64,000 nt of DNA from Symbiodinium natans (taxonomy: Eukaryota > Sar > Dinophyceae > Suessiales > Symbiodiniaceae): contig CAJNDS010002338.1 in the NCBI GenBank assembly GCA_905221605.1, forward strand, positions 1-64,000, read 5' to 3'. Positions 24,140 through 33,137 of the stretch are shown here, in pieces. Positions within the stretch are counted from its first letter, which is position 1. The number at the start of each line of letters is the position of its first letter. The position numbers and the translations under genes were made by a program. Under the pieces are notes generated by a model. That model saw only the letters and a program-made list of their open reading frames with translations. It did not search any database and was not told where the DNA came from.

Positions 24140-24291
24140 CTCACGCCGCAGAGTTTACTCAACAAAATGGCTCGAGGACCCAAGCGCGCAGTGCTCCCTG
24201 GCTCGTTGAGGAAAGGTTCTCAGAGGTGGTGGGCACCCTACGGGAGATGCAGGTGCTAATATTCGACATACCAGTATTCAAAAACACATAA

Positions 24292-24780
24292 TGTTCTGTT
24301 TCGAATTTAATAGCATCGTTCATTGCTTTTTATAAAGCAGGAGACCCAAGCACAGGGTTTGAAGATTGTGATAAAGAATTTCGTGGATATTATCATCCAA
24401 TGCAAACATCCGACGAAGCAGTTGATGGAATTTACAGTGAAGATAAAGACTTAAAGTTCCAAATTCAATTAGGTTCTAAGTTGTGTCCAGAATTTTCTTG
24501 CCGTTCAATGACTGAATGCGTTTATCGTTTACGAAAGGCATTTAATTTACCTATGTTTCATCAACAGTCAATGAGTGTAAGTTTTAGACATTACAGAGAC
24601 CGTCAATTTATCTTTGCCTTTTCATTTGAAAAAGTGCCAGATAGTTGTTATACAGGAATTAACACAAGAGCAGGACAACAAATGTTAGTTAAAATTGAAC
24701 CAGAAGAAAAATCAATTCCAACTGTTGACGTGCCAGAAAATGCTTATACTCCATTTTTTCAGAACAGATACTGGAAATAA
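24292..24780 (+). pseudogene. Viral capsid-like protein, C-terminal fragment (PLV type)
   Basis: Open from a TAA at 24289 to a TAA at 24780, without an obvious start (first ATG at 24400). Legible segments: AFYKAGDPSTGFEDCD, SEDKDLKFQIQLGSKLCPEF, MSVSFRHYRDRQFIFAFSFE and YTGINTRAGQQMLVKIEP, ending FFQNRYWK. The run 'FIFAFSFEKV...GINTRAG.ML.V' resembles the last jelly-roll strands of major capsid proteins of Polinton-like viruses, where F-x-FDFEKV and G-x-NT-x-G recur. This is a motif-level judgement. A fibre-like gene follows on the same strand 60 bases on, as expected for a virion gene cluster. The N-terminal part is lost at the junction near 24245-24290. Confidence 0.45.
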
Positions 24781-24840
24781 AATATTTAGGGTTAAAAGTT
24801 TAAATAGCATCGTTAAAGTAACTATCTAATTTAATTTAAT

Positions 24841-25330
24841 AATGCCATTAACATTAAACAACACAAACACATTAACAACAGAAAATATTATTGTCAGCGG
24901 AACAGACATTTCACAAATATATGCAATAAAAACAGAACTTGATAACCTTAACTTTACAACGCAAAAAAACAGCAAATGCTGACACAACAGCAGTTTTAAA
25001 TACAAAACAATTGCAAAACTTGAATAGTATTCATGCTATTAACACAGATTTAACTAATAATTATCAAACCAACACAGTTTTGGCAACCAATTTTTACAAG
25101 AAAACAGAAATAGATACTACATTTACTAATTATTACACATCAACACAAATGGACACATATTTATCTACTAATTCTCAAAACAACACATTATTAGCTACTA
25201 ATTTTTATAATAAAGGTGAGGTGTATAGATTAAAAAAGCAGGTGCAGGAGGTGGCGGTGGATACACTGATACAGAATTTGATAACTTATTTGCAAAGGCG
25301 ATTTTTTGACTGACGATGTAAGATTTTTCC
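24841..25330 (+). pseudogene. Viral fibre-like protein, frameshifted
   Basis: ATG 24841 starts MPLTLNNTNTLTTENIIVSG and IYAIKTELDNL, then frame is lost in an A-run near 24961-24967. The next frame gives repeated 18-25 residue units with the core LATNFYKKTEIDTTFTNYYT, TSTQMDTYLST and LLATNFYNKGEVY. Near 25235 a second shift leads to a glycine-rich collagen-like patch (GAGGGGGYTDTEFDNLF). Repeats of the type 'YYTKTEID..' are typical of trimeric fibre or spike proteins of phages, phycodnaviruses and Polinton-like viruses, which bind host surfaces. Two frameshifts show it is inactive. Confidence 0.55.
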
Positions 25331-25474
25331 CGTCATAGATTTACCACCAAGACCAACTATTTTACATCCAGGACTAACGATAAAAAAGCTCAACCATGAA
25401 TATTGAACCGTTGGCAGGATTGCTTTTCAGCAACCAGTTTGGAGCAGAAACAAACAGAGATGTAGCGATTTTAG

Positions 25475-25634
25475 AAAGAAGATGAAAACAAACGAAAATG
25501 TTCAAAATGTAAACAATACAGAGGTTTAGAAAGTCTTAAACTTGAAAGAAAACAATGTGATCAATGTTTAGAAACAAGGAAAAGATATCGTGAAACACAT
25601 AAAGACCAAATATCCAAGTATGCTAAAACTTCTG
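25475..25634 (+). pseudogene. Small zinc-binding protein fragment of viral type
   Basis: Plus-strand frame opening after a TAG at 25472: NKRKCSKCKQYRGLESLKLE, then RKQCDQCLETRKRYRETHKD. The two CxxC pairs 20 residues apart, followed by a basic tyrosine-rich helix, match small zinc-ribbon proteins common in giant viruses and related elements (often ahead of an HNH nuclease). At about 25632 the sequence switches from A+T-rich to host-like DNA. The frame stays open across the junction, but the downstream residues look unrelated. Confidence 0.45.
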
Positions 25635-25639
25635 CGCGG

Positions 25640-26345
25640 GGCGTTGACCGTCGTGCGTTTTTTTACGTTTGTGCGTTTTGCCACAGCGGGAGCACGATTT
25701 TGAACCTGGATTTAGCTCAAAAAAAAGTGCACGTTTCAGAGGTTGTTTTGTGGAAAGCATGGCAGGTGCGGTGCTTTCGAGGATTCGGCGTGCCCCTTTT
25801 TTCGTGTCTTGCTCTGAAGGTGGTTCGCAGGCGAAAACACTGCGTATACCGATGTTTTCGTGGTTTCGAAATGAAAAACGTGGTTTTTCAGATAACGCCA
25901 ACGTTTGTGTTTTTTTTTTTGTGTTGTTTCGGTTGTGCGGGCAACTTCATGGTTGAGGCTTTTGGGTTCAGGGTTTAAGGCTACACGACTTTTGGGCTTG
26001 TTGCTTCAGGTTTTGGGGCTTCGGGTGTAAGGGTACAGCACTTTTGGGCCCTTGACGAGGCTTGGAGGTTTAGGGTTTAAGTTTCATCAGGGTTTAAGGC
26101 AACACGAGTTTTGGGCGTGTTGCTTGAGGCTTTTGGGTTTCGGATTTCAGGGTAGAGGACTGTTGGCCTTGCCCTTGAGGCTTTGGGGTTCAGGGATCAG
26201 GGTTAAGGCTTTAAGGCTACACGAGTTTTGGGCTTGTTGCTTGAGGCTTTTGGGTTTCGGATCTAAGGGTAGAGGACTTTTGGCCTTGCCCTTGAGGCTT
26301 TGGGGTTTAGGGTTTTAAGGGTTTTGGGTTTCAGGGTACACGACT
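25640..26345. repeat. Telomere-like tandem repeat, about 117 bp unit
   Basis: From about 25978 three copies of a unit recur (near 25978, 26098, 26215): ACACGAGTTTTGGGCTTGTT, GCTTGAGGCTTTTGGGTTTC, GGGTAGAGGACTTTTGGCCT, TGCCCTTGAGGCTTTGGGGT. Spacers are GGTTTAGGGTTTAAGG-like, resembling degenerate TTTAGGG. 25640-25975 has no recognised content. Confidence 0.75.
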
Positions 26346-26375
26346 CTTTTGCTTTCGGGTCTCTCGTCCGTCGTG

Positions 26376-27947
26376 TCACAAGCTGGCCAAGTAATGACCC
26401 GTGGAGAGCAGCACATCGCCAGAGCACTCCCACCTCCATTGAAAAGATCTGGCGTATTTCCAAATGTCGGGATTCGGCACTCCTTTGGAGTGACTGCGCA
26501 AGGCGTACGGTATAGCTTTCTTCAAGATACTCCAAAACGAATCAACCCCTCCTGTATGCACACGTACGAGCTGTCGCTGGCCGACTCTCATCTTACGAGA
26601 GAAAATGCCCTTCGAGTGGTTGCACTGTCTCAAGAACGCCTCGCACTCTAGCCAGCCTGCATGTCAGGGGTCAAAGTTGGGGTTTAGGGTTTACTGTGAG
26701 AGTTAGGGTTTAGGGTTATGGGTTCAGGAACGAGAGCAGCCGAGAAAGCCGGTTCCAACAGAGAAATTGAAATGAAAAGAACGGAAAATCCAAAACCCGC
26801 CGAAGCCTCGTGTAGCACTTGGCCCCGTCGCTGAGCAACAGCGTCTTCATTCCACGCCTGTAACGGACTCCGAGACCTTGCTGAACACCGCCATGGCAGC
26901 GGTCGTATGATTCTGGGGGCGGCTTGCGGCCAGAACGTGACTCGGCCAGGGCGAGCTGGTAGAGATTGACAACTCGGTCTGCGCATCGAGGACCTGGTCG
27001 CTTGTAGAGGGCAAAGTACTGCAAGTACACGTTGCGTGAAGGGTTCTGCAGGCTTCGCCAATGGCGTATGGACGTTCCGTCCGCCTCGATGTCGCTGGCA
27101 CACAAGGAAGCGAACATTTATTCGGGGTTCTTGCGCAGGGCCTAATGACCAGGGTTAAGGGCTTATAGGGTAAGGGTTCTTCACAGTTCAGTGGGCGTGG
27201 CCTGCGAGCTGGCGGCCGCGCTGCTTGTGGTCCATGCAGCGGCACTCGGCGCCCCGCAAAGCTCTCACGAGCTTCTTCAAGGGAGACGCAGAGCTACCGC
27301 TGCAGCCCAGGAGCCTTCCTATGTCATCCGCGCTCGGAGCGCGCCCCTGCTGGAAATAGTGCAGGCCTTGTAAACGACGGGCAAAGGCATGCGCACGACT
27401 GGCAGGAAACTGAAGGCTAAGGAGTCGAACCACTTGTGGCACTGCGGACATCTGAGGTAGGCTCGTCCCTTGCCTCGCTTAAGACTTGCTTTGAGAGGAA
27501 CTTGGTCTAGGCGGTGACCACAGCTGCAGGGACCAGGCTTCCAGATCCACTTTGCGCGTCGGAGAGCCTGCAACGCCGATCTCACCTCCGCACACGTGAA
27601 CTTGGGAGAGGCCGCCTTCATGGCTCTGGGTTTCCGCCGCAACTCTTGGAGGCTTCCTTGCTTTTCCTCTCGTCCTTGCGCGCCCACTGGGCACCGAAAC
27701 GGCGTCCAGAAGATCTCTTGAGAGACCGCTGCCGCTTCTTCTCGACGTTCAGGCGCACAGGCTTGTCCTGAGCCAAGTGAGCCTCCAACTTTCGGGCATT
27801 GGTGTGCTGCACAGCTGCCTTAAGCAATGCAGCGGCCAGAGTCGGACAACTTGTGCGATGATGGCCACTCTTTCCACAGTGCCCACACTTATGGCGAGCA
27901 GAAGCATCATCGTCGAGAGCAGAGTGTTTGCGCTTTGTTGTCGGCAT
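26376..27947 (-). pseudogene. Merlin/IS1595-type DDE transposase, broken
   Basis: Read from 27947 down in five pieces. (1) 27618-27947: start MPTTKRKHS and zinc knuckle CGHCGKSGHHRTSC. (2) 27319-27687: zinc ribbon CSCGHRLDQ ... LRCPQCHKWFD, then LPVVRMPLPVVYKA. (3) 27188-27451: helix-turn-helix-like GRAPSADDIGRLLGCSGSSA. (4) 26716-27117: first catalytic Asp in DIEADGTSI, second in MKTLLLSDGAKCY. (5) 26376-26633: C-terminal motif VHTGGVDSFWSILKK, with D where IS1595/ISXO2 relatives usually have E or N-x-E. This order (zinc ribbon, HTH, DDE with 'HT..(E/D)SFWS..K') fits the IS1595/Merlin superfamily, which cuts and pastes DNA. Pieces 1-3 are joined by frameshifts. Gaps at about 27118-27187 and 26634-26715 hold AGGGTTTAGGG-type sequence, either introns or insertions. 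No terminal repeats were located. Confidence 0.6.
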
Positions 27948-28142
27948 GGCATCTTAAGCGCCGCAACTCCAGCCGAAAAAGAAACTGCGGCGACAGGGGA
28001 AGATGTAAGAAGTTTTGAAGGGCGCTGAAGCCATGTCTTGGGGAGAGCAGGAGAGTGAAGCAGAGCCATCTCGGTGTAACATGGGCAACTTGAACCTTTT
28101 GGCGGAAGCAAAAAGTCTGTTTCGTTCTGGCTAAGACTTTAC

Positions 28143-28830
28143 TCAGCCCCTATGGAGCTGACGCAGCTGCGCTGCAACGGGAAGCATGACCTCATCCAGC
28201 AAAGCTGCGAGAAAACGCCACATGGCCCGCATGTCAGCGTCGAATGAGAAGTCTGAGACGTACTGGCGCAAGTACATGGCAGCATCCTGCAGTATCTGAC
28301 TTTGCTGGGTAAGGTCGGTGTGGGAGAAGAAGTGTTCGACATTGAGAAGCATGGAGCCTCGGCAAGCTGTTCTCGTCCGCAGGCGAGGCCGGCACACTTG
28401 TTCTGGAGGATACGGCTCAGCAATGGCTGCGCGGAACACTTGGGCGATGACATAGAGACGGTTCACAATGCCAGGTCTGTCCATGGTCGTGACTTGGTAA
28501 AGAAAGACTACGGCTCTTTCCCACGCCGCAAGAACAGTGGTTCGAAAGAGACGGCGGTCCTGTCAGGGTTCTTTTCTTTGTGAAGGGTTCAGGGTTCAGG
28601 CTGTCCGGTCTGGTGTGTAGGTTTAAAGAGACAGGAGCCTGGGAAGTCGTGAACTTGATGTCAACGGCCATCTGCAGCGCCAGGCTCAACGCCAATGGCT
28701 GCTTTGGCGCAAAGTCCGCTAGCAGAAGCATGTCGGCACGCTGCTCCTCTTGATGAGAACACTGCAACAGGAAGCGTGGTCTCAGAGACTGTCAAATCAG
28801 TGCCGCACAACAAGGCACGCAAAGCATGAG
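28143..28830 (-). CDS. Candidate two-exon fragment, unknown protein
   Basis: Exon-like frame from about 28764 (after CTTCCTGTTGCAG, a good 3' splice site): CSHQEEQRADMLLLADFAPK, QPLALSLALQMAVDIKFTTS. It fades into a CCCTGAACCC-type stretch (about 28575-28620). A second frame, 28143-28484, reads VNRLYVIAQVFRAAIAEPYP, LNVEHFFSHTDLTQQSQILQ and ADMRAMWRFLAALLDEVMLP to a TAG. Both are helical and leucine-rich; no domain recognised. They may belong with 29167-29832 in one minus-strand gene. Confidence 0.35.
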
Positions 28831-29166
28831 TGCAACGTATAATATAAGATTCATCCTATATTTACATTCTATATCCTTTAGTATATATTATATCTTCTGT
28901 CTAATAGAATATAATATATACATATAGAGTATATTACGTTATATCATATAATATAATATAAGATTATATTATATTATATGATATTAGAGTGCAATATATA
29001 TATATATATGTATATACATATAAATATTACAGTCCTCTTCTTCACGCTAGATACAGGAGGAAGCCTGAAAGCCTCAGCAGAAACCCTTGCATGCCCTGAC
29101 GGAATCAGTACGCGGCTTAAAGTTTTCCGAGAACGGCCCTAAGGGGCCCTAGACGGTCGATCACTG
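28831..29166. other. AT-rich simple sequence, no gene
   Basis: Between about 28838 and 29030 lies low-complexity TATA/ATAT/AATATA sequence, including TATATATATATATGTATATACATATA. If the flanking exons form one gene this is intronic. The rest shows nothing recognisable. Confidence 0.6.
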
Positions 29167-29832
29167 CAGCGGCAGCGGTGGGCTCTCCTGAACCCGTTGC
29201 TGTCGCTCGAAACCTAGCAGGAGTAAGGCACAATCGTCTAATGTGGACGTTAAGTCCGATGTGAAATCTCGAAGGAGAGCATTCTCAGTGGTGTGGGTGC
29301 GGAGGAATGCGAGGAGCTGCTGGGAGTCCGCAAGCTTGCCGAGAAGAGCTGTGGTCGAAGACAGCGCGCTCGGACCCCAGGCTTGCTAGGCTTTTTCGGC
29401 AAAGCTCATGGCCGTGTTGGTCTTTACTGGTGGCAGCAAATTTGCAGGGAAGATGGCCTCGTCGATGATCACGTGGTCGTCCAGGTTGATGTCGAAACTG
29501 CTCTTCCTGAGAGCAAAGCCAATTCTTCAGCGGGGTTCCGGGTTTCGAGTTTAGAGTGCGTGGCTCAGCCCTAGAAAAATTTTTGATCACGCGGAGGGAC
29601 AGCAATGTGGAGATGATGTCTGCCGCGCAATGAGCATGCATGTCTGGTCTGTTGCATTCACGCGGAAGAGACCGTACAGGCCCAAGACAGCACTGAAAAG
29701 CACTTCCCACTGGCTATTGAGCTCGGCCATCTTGTCGTTGTCGTTGTTCACGGCTCGCAAGAGCGTTGCGTGGAGGCCACTCGCAATCGAGAACACGTAG
29801 AAGGAGTTAGGACACAGGTCAAGCGAGGACAT
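29167..29832 (-). pseudogene. Candidate gene fragment with in-frame stop, unknown protein
   Basis: Starts at ATG 29832: MSSLDLCPNSFYVFSIASGL, AVNNDNDKMAELNSQWEVLF, LGLYGLFRVNATDQ. Near 29610 the sense moves to a second frame (ADIISTLLSLRVIKNF). After a stretch with ACTCTAAACTCGAAACCC and the 3' splice-like TTTGCTCTCAG, a third frame (about 29167-29514) reads KSSFDINLDDHVIIDEAIFP, LADSQQLLAFLRTHTTENAL and DLTSTLDDCALLLLGFERQQ. An in-frame TAG interrupts this last exon at 29386-29388, so it is either a pseudogene or spliced around. Helical, no domain recognised. Confidence 0.35.
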
Positions 29833-30481
29833 GGTCCTGGTGCAGCAGAACCGTCCTAAAGGAGTCTCAACATTAAAGCGTTTAGATATACCCGAACAAG
29901 TAGTTGTGTAGATTGGACATGGTTACTTGTAGTTTTCTTTATTTTATTTCGCCACGGACTAACTGCCTTGCTGCTGTACCACTCTTTTTAAACACCAGCG
30001 CGCTGCACCATCGAGTTTCTAAAGCGGGCGTCTCGCAACAGGAGTTGCTAAAACTGTGTTTTCTGCGCAGCAAGGCCCGGGCCACAAGTACTTGTCCAAA
30101 TTTGGTTTCAAGGGACCTGCTCTTCAGCTGTCCTGGCCTTGCCGCATCAGTGCTGCCTAAAGCCGTGCGTTGCAAAAAGCACACGCATTCCGACAGGCAC
30201 ACGCGTTGCAGGTATATGCTGGGCGCCTGTCACACAGGGCAGGTGAAACGGCATGGCGCAACAAGTGTGTGCTAATGTCGCGGCCATATGCACGAATGTC
30301 AGCAGGCGCTTGCTTCACTCAGTCTGCTCATCGGGAACTGGATAGAGTTCCAACACCTGCGACGACCTTGTGCGTTCCGCTTCCAAAAAGCAGAGCAAAG
30401 AAGCCGCAGGTGGTCTCGGAACCTCCAGGCTGTCAGCAAGTTATCAGCTCCAGGGTGCAGAAAGGAGTAACCTCACGGGGT
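29833..30481. other. No recognisable gene
   Basis: Frames up to 123 codons on both strands lack motifs. I see no repeats. Confidence 0.4.
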
Positions 30482-31696
30482 TTATGTTTCGAAACCCAGA
30501 ACGCCTTCCGGAACTAAAATGCGAGGTTGCATCGACAGCCCGCATTGCGAGCAAGCTCCCCATTTCGGCACACGCTTGCAGGAGCGAGGCTGCTGCACTG
30601 GCTCTGACGTCACGCGGTCATCTTCGATCTCGTCGACCTGGCCACTGTGCGAAGAGACAAGCGCAGCCACAGCGACACTCTGTTGCACACTGGAGCGAAG
30701 AGCAGGAGCGCGAAGGTCATGAACACTCCACTCAGGCACTGGAGTCCGAGCCTGGGAATGCCCTTCGTCGTCGGAAATAGCAATGCGGACTCTGCAGCGC
30801 GCTCAGTCTTCGAAGCCGACGCCAGATCCAGTGAGGACGGAGAGGCGCCAGGGCGGTCCGCGGGAACGTGAAGCCCCATCTCTTTCATGTCATCCTCATC
30901 CAGGCCCAAAGCCCTCAGAAGCGGTGGTTTCTGGTCTAGGCTTTAAGGTTAAGGGTTTAGGGTTTGGAGTTTGGAAGCCTCCACCCTGCATTCCTGAACT
31001 CTTGAATGTCACCACATACGTGCCGAAGCACGGAAAGTGCTCCAGGAACCATCGCCCCTTCAGCTTCTTGGTGCGCGGCGAGTCGGAAGACCGGGTCGGC
31101 GACAGAATGCCTGACTCACTGCATCTGTCAGCATACCAGGCATCGTCCTTCTGTTTCTGTTCTTCCAGAAAGAAGTGCCAACGTTTCAAGCGTCGGCTAT
31201 GCGGCGAGTCAAAAAAACTGTGCGGTGAATACGGACCTTCGGTGTGCTCGTAGCGGCGTTTCGTGGTCGGACTCAACCCCCGCGGCTCCTCCAGCGTTTC
31301 CGCAGACGAAGTCACCTGAGCAGGTGAAGTTTCCGGCTGGAAACTGGTCCTTGCCACTACGGTCTCAGACAAAGGCCGTGCCACAGGATACCAATCGGTA
31401 TCTGTCTGTGGAGCTGTCCAACTCGTTGGCGCTCCCCACCCGCTCTGCATGGCAGCCTCGTACCGGATACGGCTCGCATCGGCGATTTGTCCCAAGCCCC
31501 CTTGTCGATGAAGAAAGAGCACATAGGCCTGCGCGAGAGCTGGAGCTGCTGCTATGAAAGATGACCATGGAAGTCCACCAGAACGATTGTCTTCGAAAAT
31601 GGCTATGGCCACCAGCCACTCAGCAGAACCGCGCGGAGCCCAAGACGTAAAGGCCTCAGAACTAGAACCAACCCAAAGGCCCTGGGGAAGAAACAC
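30482..31696 (-). CDS. Candidate exons, unknown Ser/Pro-rich protein
   Basis: The minus-strand frame 31000-31696 is the most protein-like in this area: VAIAIFEDNRSGGLPWSSFI, ALAQAYVLFLHRQGGLGQIA, then a serine/proline-rich basic region containing an internal repeat (SPHSRRLKRWHFFLEEQ and SPRTKKLKGRWFLEHF). It degenerates into a CCCTAAACCCTTAACC stretch (about 30935-30975), probably an intron. It resumes at about 30909 as GLDEDDMKEMGLHVPADRPG and, in another frame, SSHSGQVDEIEDDRVTSEPV with CKRVPKWGACSQCG. The two CxxC-like cysteines do not define a known domain. Function unknown. Confidence 0.35.
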
Positions 31697-32519
31697 ACGA
31701 GTTTTGCGTTGACGGTTCCCTGCAATGGGCTATGTTGGCCTAGTTGCGTAAAAGTGCTCGTTGAGCTCTTCCAAGGGCCGGCCTGGCACTAAGCCGGACT
31801 TTGCCGCAGCAACATCAGCCATGCCAGCGCAGCAGCCAGCCAAGCGGACATGCCAAACTTCAGAGCTCCGCTCCTGTAAGAGACCTTCTAAACCCTAAAC
31901 CGTAAACCCTAACCCTTAAACCTAAACCTTAACCCCTCAACAGGGCAAGTCCCGACAACACAAGTAACACCAGCTTTGGGAGCTCTAAACTGAAAAGGAC
32001 AAATGCCTGCGTCCCAAGTTAAACAAGCCAAGACGAGGCCAGCGCATACAGAGCTCGACCGAAGTTATAAAAGATTGGAAGCACCCCGTCAAGCGCCTTT
32101 GCCCCTGGAGACCCCCCTCCACCCCTTAACGCAGGTCGGCAGGAAGGGCTGGCCCGATAAGGGGACGAACACCGGAAAAAAAAACACATACTCGGGCCGA
32201 CACGAAAATCCACCGCTTGTGGGCAGGGCAAAAGCCACCCACCCACCAACAAGAAGCCCTCCCCTAACACCCTATCCCCTCACCCCCGCTATAACCCTAA
32301 ACTTTAAACCCTGAACAGTACGCGCTGAACCCGAAGCCCTAGCATCAGCAACATGTTCCAAACCCAATCTGGGTACCTACGAATACAAGCTTCTCCCACG
32401 AACCCTGTCCTGCCGGTTGGACGAGAAAGAAGAAGATGCGCTTGTCGCAAAGCGAAACTGTACTTGAGACCACGGGCACAGCGTTGCGGCTGCGTGTTTC
32501 CGGCTTCGGGTTCAGGGTT
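31697..32519. other. Telomere-like repeats, no gene
   Basis: Plus-strand CCCTAAACCGTAAACCCTAA and relatives occur at about 31887-31940, and AACCCTAAACTTTAAACCCT near 32290-32320. This orientation is opposite to the TTTAGGG stretches at 25.9-31 kb. The rest has no recognised content. Confidence 0.55.
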
Positions 32520-32822
32520 TCTGATTTGGGCTGCCAAGTACTTTTCGGCTTGCACTCTTTGAAGATGTAGGTTTGAGATGAAGGGTGCCAAGTAGTTTTG
32601 GGCTTGCATTCTTTGGAGTTTTGGGTTTGAGATTAAGGCTGCGAAGTACTTTTGGGCTTGCATTCTTTGGAGTTTTGGGTTTGAGATTAAGGCTGCGAAG
32701 TACTTTTGGGCTTGCATTCGTTGGAGTTGTGGGTGTGAGATTAAGGGTGCCAAGTACACTTGGGCTTGCACTCTCTTGGGTTTAGAAGTACTTTTGGGCT
32801 TGCACTCTGTTGGTTTACAAGT
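32520..32822. repeat. 54-bp tandem repeat, about five copies
   Basis: The unit AAGTACTTTTGGGCTTGCAT - TCTTTGGAGTTTTGGGTTTG - AGATTAAGGCTGCG repeats nearly exactly with a period of 54 bases. Because 54 is divisible by three, frames stay open on both strands (18-residue repeats such as STFGLAFFGVLGLRLRLR on plus). I regard these as repeat artefacts. Confidence 0.85.
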
Positions 32823-32834
32823 CAGAGGAACGGA

Positions 32835-32888
32835 ACCACCCCCCCCCCCCCCCCACCCCGTCCGAAAGTTACAGCCCCCCCCCCCCAC
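32835..32888. repeat. Poly-C tracts
   Basis: Two C-runs flanking CACCCCGTCCGAAAGTTACAG. They sit at the junction where host-like DNA gives way to the A+T-rich block that starts at 32889. Confidence 0.9.
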
Positions 32889-32893
32889 CAAGC

Positions 32894-33079
32894 ATGTGGA
32901 AAACGCACAAATCAAAGGAATGCAAAGAACAACAGTTACATGAATTGATTGAAAGATTACGGGAGCAAACAAAACAGTTTATAAAAGAAAATAGAGGATT
33001 CAATGAACAAATCAAGAAAAGAGAGGAGCATAGCAAATTCGTTGAAGATGTGTTTAATATGATTAGGGTTGACACGTAG
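32894..33079 (+). CDS. Small coiled-coil protein in A+T-rich block
   Basis: ATG 32894 to TAG 33079, 61 residues: MWKTHKSKECKEQQLHELIE, RLREQTKQFIKENRGFNEQI, KKREEHSKFVEDVFNMIRVD. Almost entirely charged helix with heptad-like spacing (coiled coil). It lies 60 bases inside the right inverted repeat and matches the A+T-rich virus-like blocks in composition. It could be a complete small gene or the C-terminus of a longer gene cut by the poly-C junction. Function unknown. Confidence 0.4.
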   Translation: MWKTHKSKECKEQQLHELIERLREQTKQFIKENRGFNEQIKKREEHSKFVEDVFNMIRVDT

Positions 33080-33137
33080 AAATTCAAGACAGTATTTAAT
33101 ATACATTTTAATAAGCAAATCTTTATAACCAAAAAAT

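Larger units (their letters stand above)
22935..24245. other. G+C-richer host-like segment between A+T-rich blocks
   Basis: Composition changes abruptly at about 22935 and back at about 24245. Within it, the minus-strand frames 23146-23738 and 23927-24139 look like host exons (listed separately). It could be host sequence between two separate viral fragments, or a later insertion into one element. Confidence 0.5.

Noticed and set aside
20286-25634. A+T-rich blocks as inserted plastid or mitochondrial DNA
   Set aside because: No organelle gene (cox, cob, psa/psb, rRNA) is seen, while integrase, capsid-like and fibre-like motifs are present, along with inverted ends.
32304-32972. 222-codon minus-strand frame
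   Set aside because: It runs through the 54-bp tandem repeat and poly-C tracts; its openness follows from a period divisible by three.
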